A stretch of 64,000 nucleotides of DNA, taken from NCBI GenBank assembly GCA_947650285.1, contig CANTFL010001009.1, positions 50,561 through 114,560 on the forward strand, in the 5' to 3' direction. Under the pieces are notes generated by a model that ran no database searches, was not told the DNA's origin, and was given only the letters and a program-made list of their open reading frames with translations. Below, piece after piece: positions 10,438 to 21,345 of this stretch; the stretch's first letter is position 1, and the number at the start of each line of letters is the position of its first letter. Origin of the DNA: Hyaloperonospora brassicae. Lineage: Eukaryota > Oomycota > Peronosporomycetes > Peronosporales > Peronosporaceae. The position numbers and the translations under genes are program-made.

Positions 10438-11205
10438 TCGGCGGTGAGATGACGGCCTAGCATCTAACTATCTATGTTGTTACATTTGGCTTTTAAGTGA
10501 GGCCCATTGAGTTCACTCAACCAGTGCCCCAGCGATCTATATATCCGTCTTGTCAGTAGCTTATAGTATCAGCAGAAAGCCAAGTCGATCCGGCTTACTC
10601 CCCCGAGTCCGTAGTGGCTTCCTTCCACGATTGATGTACGTACGAAAGCCTTCTCTGGGTCGCGTCCCATCACCAGATATCCATTGCCGGAAACTTCTCC
10701 TTATTTTCCGAGGCTGCGGCAGGAGACATGCGATGCCCTTTCATGCAGTACATTTCCAGCTGAGTTGTCGGTAGCCCCTTGCGTCCATCGCACAATTCTG
10801 CCAACTTGGATCCGTTCATCCTGTTACATGCTTGTCATTCTCTCGGGACGCCAGACACTGTCGAATGTTGTTTACTTCGCGCGGCGAAGTGAAAGAGCCC
10901 TACAAAATGGTACAAGCCAAGTTGCTCACCGAATCCGATGTGTGCCAGAAAGCCCCACGCACTAGATGGGATCCCGCTATCTGCTGATCAGATGAGTGGT
11001 GCTAATCTACGACGTTGGGCAAAAGTTATTTGCCTCTTTAAGGAAAGCCAAGAAGGGTCAAAGCCCGGGTCCATTATGCGATCAAGCCGCTGGGGCAGAA
11101 ACAACAAATGATGGTTCATGCACTTTTGCAAAGCAAAGTTGCCACATGCGTCTCCCACTTTGCGATTCACCAGCAACTAGCACTCTCCACCAGTCTCCCG
11201 CTACC

Positions 11206-12275
11206 ACGCACAAGCCCCGCGTTGTGCTTTCGACTTCCAGTCTCTTTCTTTTGGAAAAAGCTGAGTCCTTGATCGGTGGTGACGGCCAAATTGTTGCTTC
11301 GCCATTCCGCTGCCCACCTAGGGATGCAACCGCATCGGTTGTCAATCGACGCTTGGGTTCTTTCTAGCGTTCGATCAGTCGGAGAACCGCAAACCCCAAT
11401 CAACGAGGAGCGGAACATACCGAGTTGGGATCTCAGGAGGAGCCAAGTACCGAGTTGACAATCTACTGCGCTGCCAATATATATTGAAGGCGTCGCAGAT
11501 TTGGGGTGGCCACAGGCCAAGCTCTAAAGCAGTTGCGGCTATTCTTGGGGCACTGATGCAAAGTCCATGACTTCTTTGGTGCTTTAAGACTGGCTGAAGT
11601 ATGTCGGCCAGCATCCGACTACATATCGGCATGACTTCTTGGTGAGACGCTCCAGACTAAGCCCACAACAGCTGCGGATGTGTCGGTACCGACATGAAGT
11701 CCATGCTTGCGACAGTGCTTATGGACTGGCTGGATCATGCTCGCCAGCGTTAGACCCCCGGGTGGCAAAACGAACTGGAAGCACATACCTGGCGTTTACG
11801 AGCCTCGAAGCAAATGTGTGTTTGCGGACTTGCTCGACACCATCGGTGACGAAACTTTGAAAAACAGGTTGCCGGGTGCATAACAAACTAGTCGAAGATC
11901 TCTTATCCCCGAAGGACGCCCTGATCGATACGCGTACGTTTGCGAAGCGGAGCCCATTCAAACGTGCTCAGAAGTTGGCGACATGCACACAAAGTCGCTC
12001 TCAGGGTTTAACAATCTGCGGTTGAGAGGCTTGTACACCAATCTGTTGACCAGACACAAGGGCCTGCAAGATCATGCCATTACCGCTGACGAAATGTAAA
12101 ACATTTCGTTTCAGAATATGCAAACCCACGACACTGGCGACTTTCTTCGCAGCCCTGAAGCACGAGCACCTGGCCCAGAAAACTCGTCGGCCGGCTGAAG
12201 AAAGTCACTACGCTAAGAAACGCGAAAGTAGGGTCGCACATGCGGCAGGATCGGTGCAAGCCAAAACGGGGATCT
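11206..12275 (+). pseudogene. Decayed RxLR-like effector (copy A)
   Basis: Remnant of the same effector family as 25339-26325. The 5' leader aligns well. The initiator has changed to ACG at 11206, the signal-peptide region still reads VVLSTSSLFLLEK-like, and the EER-type motif survives as NEER in one frame near 11400. Further on only islands align, for example the segment matching EKQVAG near 11860 against the functional copy's EQVAGMF. Several stops and frame changes lie between. An imperfect direct duplication of roughly 80 bp (11545-11630 versus 11690-11755) lies within it. It is convergent with the intact synthetase gene, as in the other copies. Not expected to encode a protein. Confidence 0.65.
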
Positions 12276-12615
12276 GACGCCGTCTTTCATCGCTAGGAAG
12301 TCGATCCCTAGCACCAGCCCAATGGAAGTGTCGGTTTTGTGATCTTCGGGAACCTACATCGAGAAAGAAGTATGGACTGTGAAAGCGAATTTGCTCGGCG
12401 GCAGCCGCTTCGATGAAGATACTTCTTCAATCGATGTAGACTTAGGCAGTGACTTGAGAAATACAAGCTCTTTGTTTTTCGTTTCTTTTTCTTTGCCAGC
12501 TAGCAGTGCATCGTGCATCCGCCAACTTGACAAGGTTGTCCACGTGTCCTGACGAGATCAGCCGATATTTACAAACGCCGACTTCTTCGATTCGACGGTT
12601 TAGCGCCAATTATGT

Positions 12616-14998
12616 TCACCTAGTGATGCGAAACGACCGCACTTTGGCCAACAACTCTTGGGCGTCACCCCTTGAAAAGTGCTCGCGGACAGGTTCCAGA
12701 ATTCTACAGGACATCAAAGCACATACATGCAAACACAGTCAGTAACATGGCAAGAAAACGACCTAGGCGAGCAAGACAACGGCGAGCTGGGCCGTACTCG
12801 TTCAGATACTTGGCCAGTGCCACTTTGAGATCGGTGCCACTGATTTGACGCGCAACAAAGGCGTCTTCAAGCTCCTGATAACTTGCAAACGTCTCCTCCG
12901 TCGCGTCCATGAGCTTCACTCTCACGCCTTGGGCACCAAAGCGCGGACAGATAATGTGCTTCATGTAATCCAGAATCGGATTCGCCGCCACAACCCCCTC
13001 CGGGCAAAAGGCGTTCTCGATCTTACGGCTCACGTCGCCCGACGCATCTTCCATAAAAATGGCCGACTCTGGGTCGCTCTTCGACATCTTCTCCTGACCC
13101 TCCTTGAGGCCCATGAGCATGTGGTGGCTCAGAATGACAGGCTTGAAGCGGATCTTTGCCTGGTCGCAATAGTCGCGAGCAAGCATGTTGATCTTGCGCT
13201 GGTCAATTCCCAGCTGGCAAATATCAGCTTTCACGTTGAAAATGTCAGCGCACTGCATCAGCGGGTAGAGGATCTGCGCAGCCTGCATGCCTTCTTTTTC
13301 CTTGCGGCCCATGATCGTACAGCACTTCAGCGTGCGAGCAATGGTGGTGCGGCGAGCAATGTCCATCACACGCAACCAGTACGAAGCACTGTGTGAAATG
13401 ATCTCCTTCGACGCCCACAAAAACTCCACGTTGGCCATGTCCATCCCTACCGACTTCCAAATCTCTACCATGTACTGACCCACGAGTCGGATTTTGTCCA
13501 AGTCGCCACCCATCTTGTTGTTCAGCATAGCAAACCAATCCGCCACCCAGAAGCGGAACACACAGCCTGCTGACGTAAGCTTGTTCACGTTCACCGTGCG
13601 TAAAACGCCCTGGGCAATGTGCATACGCCCTGACGGCTCAAAGCCATCGTAGCACACAGGGTGATCTTTCTTCTCCATCAGCGCTTGCAGTTCACTCTCC
13701 TGAATGCATTCCTCACCAACGGAGCGCGCCATGGCAAAGCGCTCCTCAAGAGACAACAATGACGCCTTCCACTCTTTACTAGCCTCCGGAAATCCGGGCA
13801 ACGACAGACTGGTCAGCTTGTCGCTATCGGGCGTCGGAGATACATTGAGCTTCTTGATGCTCGACAACATCGTCTTGAGTGGGCCGCTAGCGAAGTGCTT
13901 GCGGACTGGCTCAAGCAGTTCATTAACGTACATGGTCAAACACGGCTTCAGGTCCGCTGGGTGCACCTCGCCGGTCGCAAAAGCCGTTTCTAGCTCTTCG
14001 TACGTAGTGAAAGTGAGATTGCCACCGTTCTTCTCACTGCGTTCTACCGTAACCCCCTCCGCATGAAAGGGAAACACCAAATGTTTCATGTAGTTCAAAA
14101 CCGGGTTGCCTTCCACCTCACCGGGTACGCAAAACGCTTTCTTGATCTTGGCCTTAACCTCTGCAGCCGTGTCATCCACGTAGATGGCAGACTCGGCGTC
14201 TGTAGTGGTCATCTTGAACTGATCCTGTTTCAAGCCGAGCAGTAGTGGGTGCGTGAGGAAAACCGGTGAGTCCAGTTGATCCTTCTGCGCGACGTACTCG
14301 CGCACTAGTTCATTGCCACGCTCCTGATCAGCTCCGAGCTGGTAGATGTCAGCCTGCAGCAAGAAGCCGTCAGCGAGCTGCATGAGTGGGTACAAAATGC
14401 GGTTCGTGTTGTGCACGGTATCATTGTCGTTGCGGCCCATGATGGGTGCACACTGCTGCACGCGCTCGACAGTAAAGCGACCCGCGGCGTCCAGCACATG
14501 TGACCAGTAGACACCAGCATGACGCGCCGTCTCTGTCGACGCCAACATGACCTCGACACGTGGCGACTTGTCAGCGTCGAGACCGAGCGCTTTCCACACT
14601 TCGACCATGTAGAGACTGACGCTCTGGAGCTTCTTGAGATCACCGCCAAACTTATTGTTGAGCAGCGCGTGTGTATCCGCTACCAGTAGACGCACGTGGC
14701 AGCCAGCGTCTAGAAGTCGCCGGGCGTTCAGGACACGCAAGAGACCGGCAGCGAGCGTCACGCGGCCTGAGGGCTCGAAGCCATCGTAGGCAATAGGGTG
14801 CACCTTCTTCGCAAAAAGCGCGCGCAGCTGAGCGTCGACGTCAGCGGACAGTGGAGCGCCAGTGATGGCCGCGAGCTTGACAAGTTTCTCGTCAATAGAC
14901 AGAGCAGTCGCCTCGGGAGCAGCAGGGACAGGCGCGTCCAGTGTCAAGGCAGAGAACCCCTTCAGCACAGCAGCGTCAGTGGACGACATGGGTGTCAT
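12616..14998 (-). CDS. Double-length (pseudodimeric) tyrosyl-tRNA synthetase, intact copy
   Basis: Exon 1 14998-12798, intron 12797-12704 (GTACGG to CTGTAG), exon 2 12703-12616: 762 aa. The terminal exon restores the expected end (ILEPVREHFSRGDAQELL), which a single-exon reading misses. An in-frame ATG at 15124 would add 42 residues. Two tandem class I TyrRS modules are visible. Module 1 has YDGFEPSG (71-78), but its HIGH position reads VTLA and its KMSKS position is KMTTT (262-266). Module 2 has YDGFEPSG (450-457), HIAQ (460-463) and an intact KMSKS (637-641). So the C-terminal half should carry the active site, and the N-terminal half is a structural or tRNA-binding partner. TyrRS charges tRNA-Tyr in translation. 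This is the only copy without lesions. Confidence 0.88.
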
Positions 14999-15124
14999 TG
15001 ATGAATTACCACAAATGTGTGGATCTGGTGCGCTGCTCGTCCGACCTTTTTTTATCCAGTCCAATCGGTGGCGAAACGGCGGTAGTCGGTGGTTCAATGA
15101 CGCGTCGGTACCTTCGCGATACAT

Positions 15125-15619
15125 GTCTCGGTTTCAGATCGTCAATGCTCGCCATGAACTTACATGACTTGTTTTCAAGGATAAGCTAGAAAATGTCGAT
15201 TATGTGCCAGCTCAACCGACATTTAGACGACCACGATATCAGGAGCTTGTGCAATCAATTTTGAAAACCTTTTAGTATTCGGTACATGACACAAAGCTAC
15301 AGCGCATTAACGCCGCACCAACATATTTTAGCTAAAGGAGCTAAAATGCATCATTACAAAGGTCGACCTGAGGTTGATGGAGCTTGTCAGCCAGTTTCGC
15401 ATTGATGTGCTCATTATTTCTTTGCCATACCCGGTCGTCCAACTCTATTTTGGGGGTTTTGGGCGGACTTTTGTGTTCGTCATTTGGCAATCAATTCAAA
15501 TCAGCTCTCATTTCGATCAAACACAGCAATACTTAACAAAGTTTTTATTTCTTGGACACATGATGCGAATCATGCGATTTGCGAACAATTATTGGCTCTT
15601 CGACGCCGGCGGCCCTCTT
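15125..15619. other. Intergenic, left flank of the retrotransposon
   Basis: No supported gene. A short minus-strand frame near 15550-15619 (ending at the LTR) is too short to call. The flank immediately outside the LTR is CTCTT, which does not match the right flank. Confidence 0.5.
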
Positions 15620-16063
15620 TGTAACGGGGTAGCCCGTTACATGAGATTGTCATTTAAAACAATCTGACAATAAAGAATATTACGTCGAATATTCTTTTAA
15701 CAATATCACAAGACATGGTGATATTGTTGGGATGACCGAAGGGTCTACTCATTGGTTGATATCGTGATGATATCAACCCACCAATCGCTGCTGGACGCGC
15801 GCAATGGGTGGTGAGTAAACGTCATCATACATAAAGTTATATTAGTATAATTAAGTCAGGACAACAGAGATACAAGGAGTTATAGGACTTACTTATATTA
15901 ATACAGTTTTACTTTTACCAAGAGACTAGTCTGACTACTTAGTCTCCTTTCCTTCCTCTGTGTTTTCCCTAAAACACCTAGCAGGGCACTGTCGACCACT
16001 GCCGTCAGTGGAAGTATACTCCGTACTGGTCAACCAGTACGTAGTCGACAGTGCCCCGTTACA
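15620..16063 (+). repeat. 5' LTR of Ty3/gypsy element
   Basis: 444 bp, starting TGTAACGGGG and ending CCCCGTTACA, a perfect terminal inverted repeat containing the TG...CA ends. It contains many perfect hairpins: 15620-15641 (9-bp stem, 4-nt loop), 15754-15778 (10-bp stem, 5-nt loop), GTACTGGT/ACCAGTAC near 16020, and a 13-bp pair GGGCACTGTCGAC/GTCGACAGTGCCC bracketing the 3' end. The first two thirds align with the 3' LTR; the last third does not. Confidence 0.85.
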
Positions 16064-16113
16064 CCTGGTAGCACTTTGTAGTCCGTCCAAGGACCACAAC
16101 TCCATCGCCCAAC

Positions 16114-17235
16114 ATGAACATGTTGGACGATGTAGACGGCGACAGCTTTCACGGAACCCGTGAAAGCTACTCCCATTTGAGCGACATCGGATGGAGTGCG
16201 ACCGAACGAATGAGGTCGACCGTTGGCGAGGAAGCCATCTGGTCCATGCTATCCTCAAGGGATAGGGATCAGCAACATGTCGTCATTAGCAAGTTCTTGC
16301 AACGAGAACTTGATGAGTCGCGAGCGCAGGTGACCTTGTTACAACAACAAGATCACCAGCGGACCGAAGCACTGAGACAACAACAGTCTCAGTCCGCAGA
16401 GCCGACGCGTGAGCGTCGACGGGATTCTCTAAAACTAGAGGTCTCCAAGTATCGGGGAGTCGAGGAAGACTCCCTGTTGAGATGGTTCGTCGAGATGGAC
16501 GATGCCATCGATGCTCGTCGCATCGATGATGAGCGAATGCAAGTCTCATTCGCTCAGTCTAACCTGGCAGGAGAAGCCAGAGCTTGGGCCCTGAACCTCA
16601 AGTTGCACGACCCACATGTGTTTGGGTCGTTGAGAATCTTCAAGACCCTGCTCAGTGAGACGTTCGAGCCGCCCAGAGCAGAGTTCAGGACTCCTTCGGA
16701 GCTCCTGCAAACCAAGCAGGGTAAGCGTAAGGTTCACGCTTACGCCCAGCACGTACGCTACCTTGCAAGCTGCATGGTAGTGAACCTTGTGAGTGAGTTT
16801 GTGTTGATCACAATCTTCATTCAAGGGCTTTCAGATGGTCCCGTTAGGGACCACCTGTTCCGCGTAGAGCTAAAGACGCTCTCAAAGACAATCTTCGCAG
16901 CGGAGCAAGAAGATTATAGCGTGAGACAGTCTCACGCTACGTTGACCCCGCATCGTCCACAGAGACGATTAGCAGTCGGAGGTCCAGAACCAATGGACCT
17001 CTATAATGTCGAGGGCGAGAAACCTCGCGCTGCGAATGACAAGCGAATGGTGAGATGCCATCGCTGTCATAAACTGGGACACTATGCATATGTTTGCAGT
17101 ATCCCCCGCTCAGAACCTCGCGGTGATGAGCGCAGTGTTCAGCCACCAGCAAAAAGAACTGGAGGGCGAGGGTCCGTTGCTGTTGCGAAGTCACAACAGC
17201 GTGGTGGACCATCAAAAAACGGTCGGGATCAGTAG
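16114..17235 (+). CDS. gag: Retrotransposon Gag (capsid and nucleocapsid)
   Basis: 373 aa, uninterrupted. Residues 60-110 are Gln-rich coiled coil. The capsid-like region (about 125-270) has the Ty3-type WFVEMDDAIDARR, YAQHVRYLAS and FIQGLSDGPVRDHL segments. A CCHC zinc knuckle, CHRCHKLGHYAYVC (C-x2-C-x4-H-x4-C), lies near residue 313, and the tail is basic. It packages the element RNA. Although the reading frame is intact, its DNA is studded with perfect hairpins: I count about 25 in 1.1 kb, for example 16144-16168 (11-bp stem, 3-nt loop) and 16917-16939 (11-bp stem, 1-nt loop). Pol follows after a TAG. Confidence 0.88.
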   Translation: MNMLDDVDGDSFHGTRESYSHLSDIGWSATERMRSTVGEEAIWSMLSSRDRDQQHVVISKFLQRELDESRAQVTLLQQQDHQRTEALRQQQSQSAEPTRERRRDSLKLEVSKYRGVEEDSLLRWFVEMDDAIDARRIDDERMQVSFAQSNLAGEARAWALNLKLHDPHVFGSLRIFKTLLSETFEPPRAEFRTPSELLQTKQGKRKVHAYAQHVRYLASCMVVNLVSEFVLITIFIQGLSDGPVRDHLFRVELKTLSKTIFAAEQEDYSVRQSHATLTPHRPQRRLAVGGPEPMDLYNVEGEKPRAANDKRMVRCHRCHKLGHYAYVCSIPRSEPRGDERSVQPPAKRTGGRGSVAVAKSQQRGGPSKNGRDQ

Positions 17236-20200
17236 GGGCGGAGCGCCCTAATGATCCAGCAACATCAAGAGAATTTGCAAATCTTCTGAAGAAGGTTGCT
17301 CCTGACACACAATTTCTGTGTGTCTCTGCACCTGGTGATGAGGTGTCACTCATCACCTTGAAGTTGGAAGTGACAAAAGACTTGTCACTTCGTGCCCTAG
17401 TTGACTGTGGGGCGTCGAACAATTTTGTTCGTCGCCAGTCGCTAGAGGCAGGAAGTTTTAACTTCGTGGAGCGGGAGATCCCTCCAACGAAGATGACGGT
17501 GCGCCTAGCGACATGCGCATCGATCAATGTGAAGAAACGTGTAGTCGGAATCCATTACACGTTAAAAGGCGAACAGTAGGATGATGATTTCATCGTGCTT
17601 GAACTAGATGACAAGTTCGACGTCATCTTAGGGTTGCCTTGGCTCAGGAGATACGAGCCAAGGGTGAGTTGGCAGTATCGATTGGTTACGATACCTGCTA
17701 CTTGTTCCTCAGATTATCACCTGAAGAATATATTCGAACGCCCACACTCACGTGGGTGTACTACGAGCGAGTGCGATGGCCTCACTTGTGGTACGGTCGT
17801 TAGCACGAATGTACAAGAACACAATGTAGATGATCACTACATTGTGAAGAAAGCTCACCCAGATCCTGTGAAAGTGATTTCCCAGGAGGTAATCGAGACA
17901 ATGAATGTCTCGGTTGATGATGGATCAAACGTAGGCGCTTACACGCTTGATCTAGTTGCGCCTCCGAAGTTAACTTCGGAGGAAGTTAACTTCGGAGATA
18001 ACTCAGCTGCCGACGCTAGAACCGAAACGGTTCTTGCGTGATCTGCGTAGTGGCAAAGTCAAGCAGATCTGTGTACTCGTCGTGGAGGACGAGTACGTTA
18101 CCGATATTCGATCGGCAACGGTGTTTACTGAGACCGAGAGGGTTCTCAGCAGTTCGTCGATGGACGAAAGTGTCATCGATGAGAAGACTCGGATTGAGAG
18201 ACATGGATCTCAATCCTGGGAGTCACTTCAGGCAAATCCTTGGTATAAGGATTTGATCGAAATCAAGGATGTGTTCCCTGAATCCGTGCCTTGCGAGTTG
18301 CCTAAGGACAAAGACACTCGACACGAGATCGAGCTCAAACCGGGCTCGAAATATTGTGTCATGAAGCAGTGGCCACTGCCTCGCAAACAAGTGATAGCGA
18401 TCGACAAGCTCTTTGCCGATCGCTTAGCAGCGGGCCATGTGAGGGAATCGACATCCCCTCACAGCTCTCCGACCTTCTGTGTGCGAAAGGCCACAGGAGG
18501 ACGGAGGATAGTGCACGCATTCAACAAGTTGAATGCTGCAACGGTACCGGCTTAGACGACGATACCAAGAAAGGACGTAATCATAGATGGTATGTCAAAG
18601 AGTACCATCTTTTTGTCCATGGATATGATGGACGGATTCTATCAGATCCTTATGAGTGAACGAGATGTTCCGTTCACAGCAGTGAGCACCCCCAGCGGTA
18701 TGCTGTGGGAGTGGCTAGTTATGCCACAGGGGCTGAGTAATGACCCTGCAACATTCAACAGATGCGTTACAAATCTGTTGAGACCGGTGCGGGATTTCGC
18801 ACCGAATTATTTCGATGATGTGTTCATCCATAGCAGGGCTATGGACGGAAAGACGGACGTTGAAGTTCACACAACTCACGTCCGTAAGGTTCTTCAACTT
18901 ATGCGAAAGCATAAGTTGTACGCCAACCTCAAGAAGTGTATATTCGCGGCTAGCGAAATACCAATTCTTGGGTGCATCGTCGGCAAACACGGCGTACGCC
19001 CTGGTCCCGAAAAGGTCAAGGCGATCACCGACTGGCCAGTGCCAGTCGATGTCAAGGGACTTCGTAAGTTCCTTGGTCTTAGCGGCGTACTTGCACAAGT
19101 ACTCGCGCAACTACGCCGAGATGACTGTTCATCTTTCTTGCTTGCTCAAGAAAAATGTGAAGTGGTCATGGAACGCTGAGTGCCAGCGTTCCTTTGAGGG
19201 TATCAAGCAAAGCTTGATGCAATCTCCGATCTTGGCGATTGCAGATCAGGACAGACCATTTCATGTGGTCTGTGACGCCAGCGATTTTGCAATCGGCTGT
19301 GCGTTAATGCAGTTCGATGCAGATGGCGCGGAGCGCGTCATCTGTTATCAGTCGCGTCAGCTGCAAGCAGCTGAGCGTAATTACCCAGTGCATGACAAGG
19401 AACTCCTTGCCATGAAGTACGCACTGGCTAAGTTTCGCGTCTATCTTTTGGGAGATAGACCGTTTGTTGTCTGTACGGACCATGCGTCATTACGCACGGC
19501 CGTAAACAGCCCACACCTCTCGCAAAGAATGGCGAGGTGGCTGTCTTTCTTCACGGAGTATAACTTCTCCGTGGAGTATAAACCAGGACGACTCAATGTC
19601 GTCGCTGATGCGCTTTCGCGCCGGCCCGATTTCGAGCCGGACGCACAAATCAACAGTGAGGACAAGCCCACTGTTGCGACACTGTCAGTCAGTGTCCCGT
19701 CGTCAAGTTTACTTGACGACGTACGAAAGGCATACGCGGAAGATAAAGATCTTCTGCGATTGATGGATCATCTGGTGAATCCATCCAGTAAATCAATGAG
19801 GGATTTACCAGCTCTGTACCGTTCCTCTTTGGATCGGTACACGACTCGCAATGGCCTGCTGTACTAAACAGCAGTTGCCGAAGACACGCCTCGTATCGTC
19901 GTTCCCGATCATGATGAATTGAGATTTCGCATCATGTTCGAATGTTCCGATGCGCCGTCTGGCGGGCATCGTGGTAGAGAAAAGACTTACCTCACGGTAA
20001 GTCGTTACTTTTACTGGCCCCGCCAGTATCAGTTTGTCCGCAAGTACATACGTGCTTGCGCGGTTTGTCAACGGGTGAAGCCTAGTCCTCCATCCTGTGC
20101 ACCATTGCAGCCTCTGCCTGTTTCCGGCAGAGTGCTGGCAGTACGTTTCAATGGACTTCGTCTTCGGTTTTCCCGAAGACGCTCACAAGAATAATGGTAT

Positions 20201-21345
20201 TCTTGTGTTTGTTGACCGATTCAGCAAGATGGTACATCTTGCTGCTGTCCCTGAGTCGATCAAGGCTCAAGGTTGTGATCGTGTCTTTCTATACAAGGTC
20301 TTTAGACTCCACGGGTCACCCCGTGAACTCGCATCCGACTGTGACCCTCGGTTCACGGCGGCATTTTGGCAAATTGTGTTCCGTTCTCTCGGAACACGAT
20401 CGAAAATGTCTACTTCTGACCATCCCAAAACAGATGGTCAGACGGAGCGTGCGAACCGTGTCCTCGAAGGGATCCTTCGAGGATATGTCCACTCGTTTTC
20501 GATTTGGAGCGAGTTCCTACCCATGGTGGAATTCGCCATCAATAATTCGGTGCATGCTTCCACACAGCACACACCGTTTTACGCGAATGGCCTACGCCAT
20601 CCACGTGTGTCCAGAGTGTGACTCTTGGATAAGGGGGGAGGGACTCGCTCGAGCAAAAATCGTTTTGGCTCTTGCTCATCACGTTTCGACGCTAACGTCG
20701 TCACGTATGATGCCGATGTCGATCAAGTCGACATCGATGAAGAAGATCACCTCAATAATAGCGATGACGCTATTATTGACTCGGATGATGATGACGATGC
20801 TATTATATTCAGCATCGTCAACGATTATGCCAGCGAGGAAGAAGACAACCTCGCTGAAGAAGATAACGATCTCTTAGCAGTGCGCACGAAGCGCACTGAA
20901 AGACAAAACAACGAGTCAGCAGAGAACTTCCTGCTGACTCGAGAGGCGGTAGTCCGTTTCGTTCAGGACTCCATCGCAAATGCGGTGGACCGTCAGAAAC
21001 GGAACGCAGACAAGAATGGAAGAGCAAATGTTCTTTCATTTAAGGTTAACGACCTAGTACTACTGTCTACGGTAAACTTACCTGGACATGCAGTCACTAG
21101 TGTCGGTAGTAGTAAACTACTGCCGAAGTACACTGGTCCCTTTCGTGTGTTGCACCGCAAGGGCAATGCATACACGATCGAATTGCCAAGTAAGATGCGC
21201 ACACATCCTACGTTTTACGTGGGGCGACTCAGGCCGTACTGCAAGTACGAGCCTCCTTCTTCCGATGAAGATAGCCCCCACGTTCAAGAACATCCATTAA
21301 GTTCTTGCGTTTGCGCTCCAGAAGGTCCGTCTGGTCGCGTAATTA
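17236..21345 (+). pseudogene. pol: Retrotransposon Pol, broken (protease-RT-RNase H-integrase)
   Basis: Domains in order: retropepsin-like ALVDCGASNNFV near 17395 and DVILGLPWL near 17620; reverse transcriptase with FLSMDMMDGFYQI, MPQGLSNDPATFNR and the catalytic YFDDVFIHS near 18810; RNase H with VVCDASDFAIG, YCSRQL-like and CTDHASL, 19240-19500; integrase zinc finger HRG...CAVCQ (19960-20065), core MDFVFGFPED...D near 20150-20360 and the DGQTERANR block near 20430; then an acidic insert (about 20700-20880) and the C-terminal KLLPKYTGPFRV (GPY/F-like). In-frame stops lie at 17577, 18553, 19865 and 20619. Frame changes lie near 18035, 19085 and 20100-20150. No chromodomain seen. Dead, but the hairpins persist. 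Confidence 0.85.

Larger units (their letters stand above)
10455..15124. repeat. Segmental duplication copy A (dead effector + intact TyrRS)
   Basis: Same gene order and orientation as 24717-29190. Matching landmarks: the leader around 10545-10690 versus 24820-24975 (shared TATC-CAGTAAGC... and TCACCTGATA-CCATTG words), the effector 5' end at 11150-11330 versus 25280-25470, the block before the synthetase at 12490-12760 versus 26560-26790, and the synthetase itself. Identity is high across the synthetase and patchy across the effector. Confidence 0.75.

Noticed and set aside
12704..15124. Single-exon 806-residue reading of the intact TyrRS
   Set aside because: Its last 30 residues are translated intron. 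Splicing to 12703-12616 gives the conserved end, also preserved in both pseudogenes.
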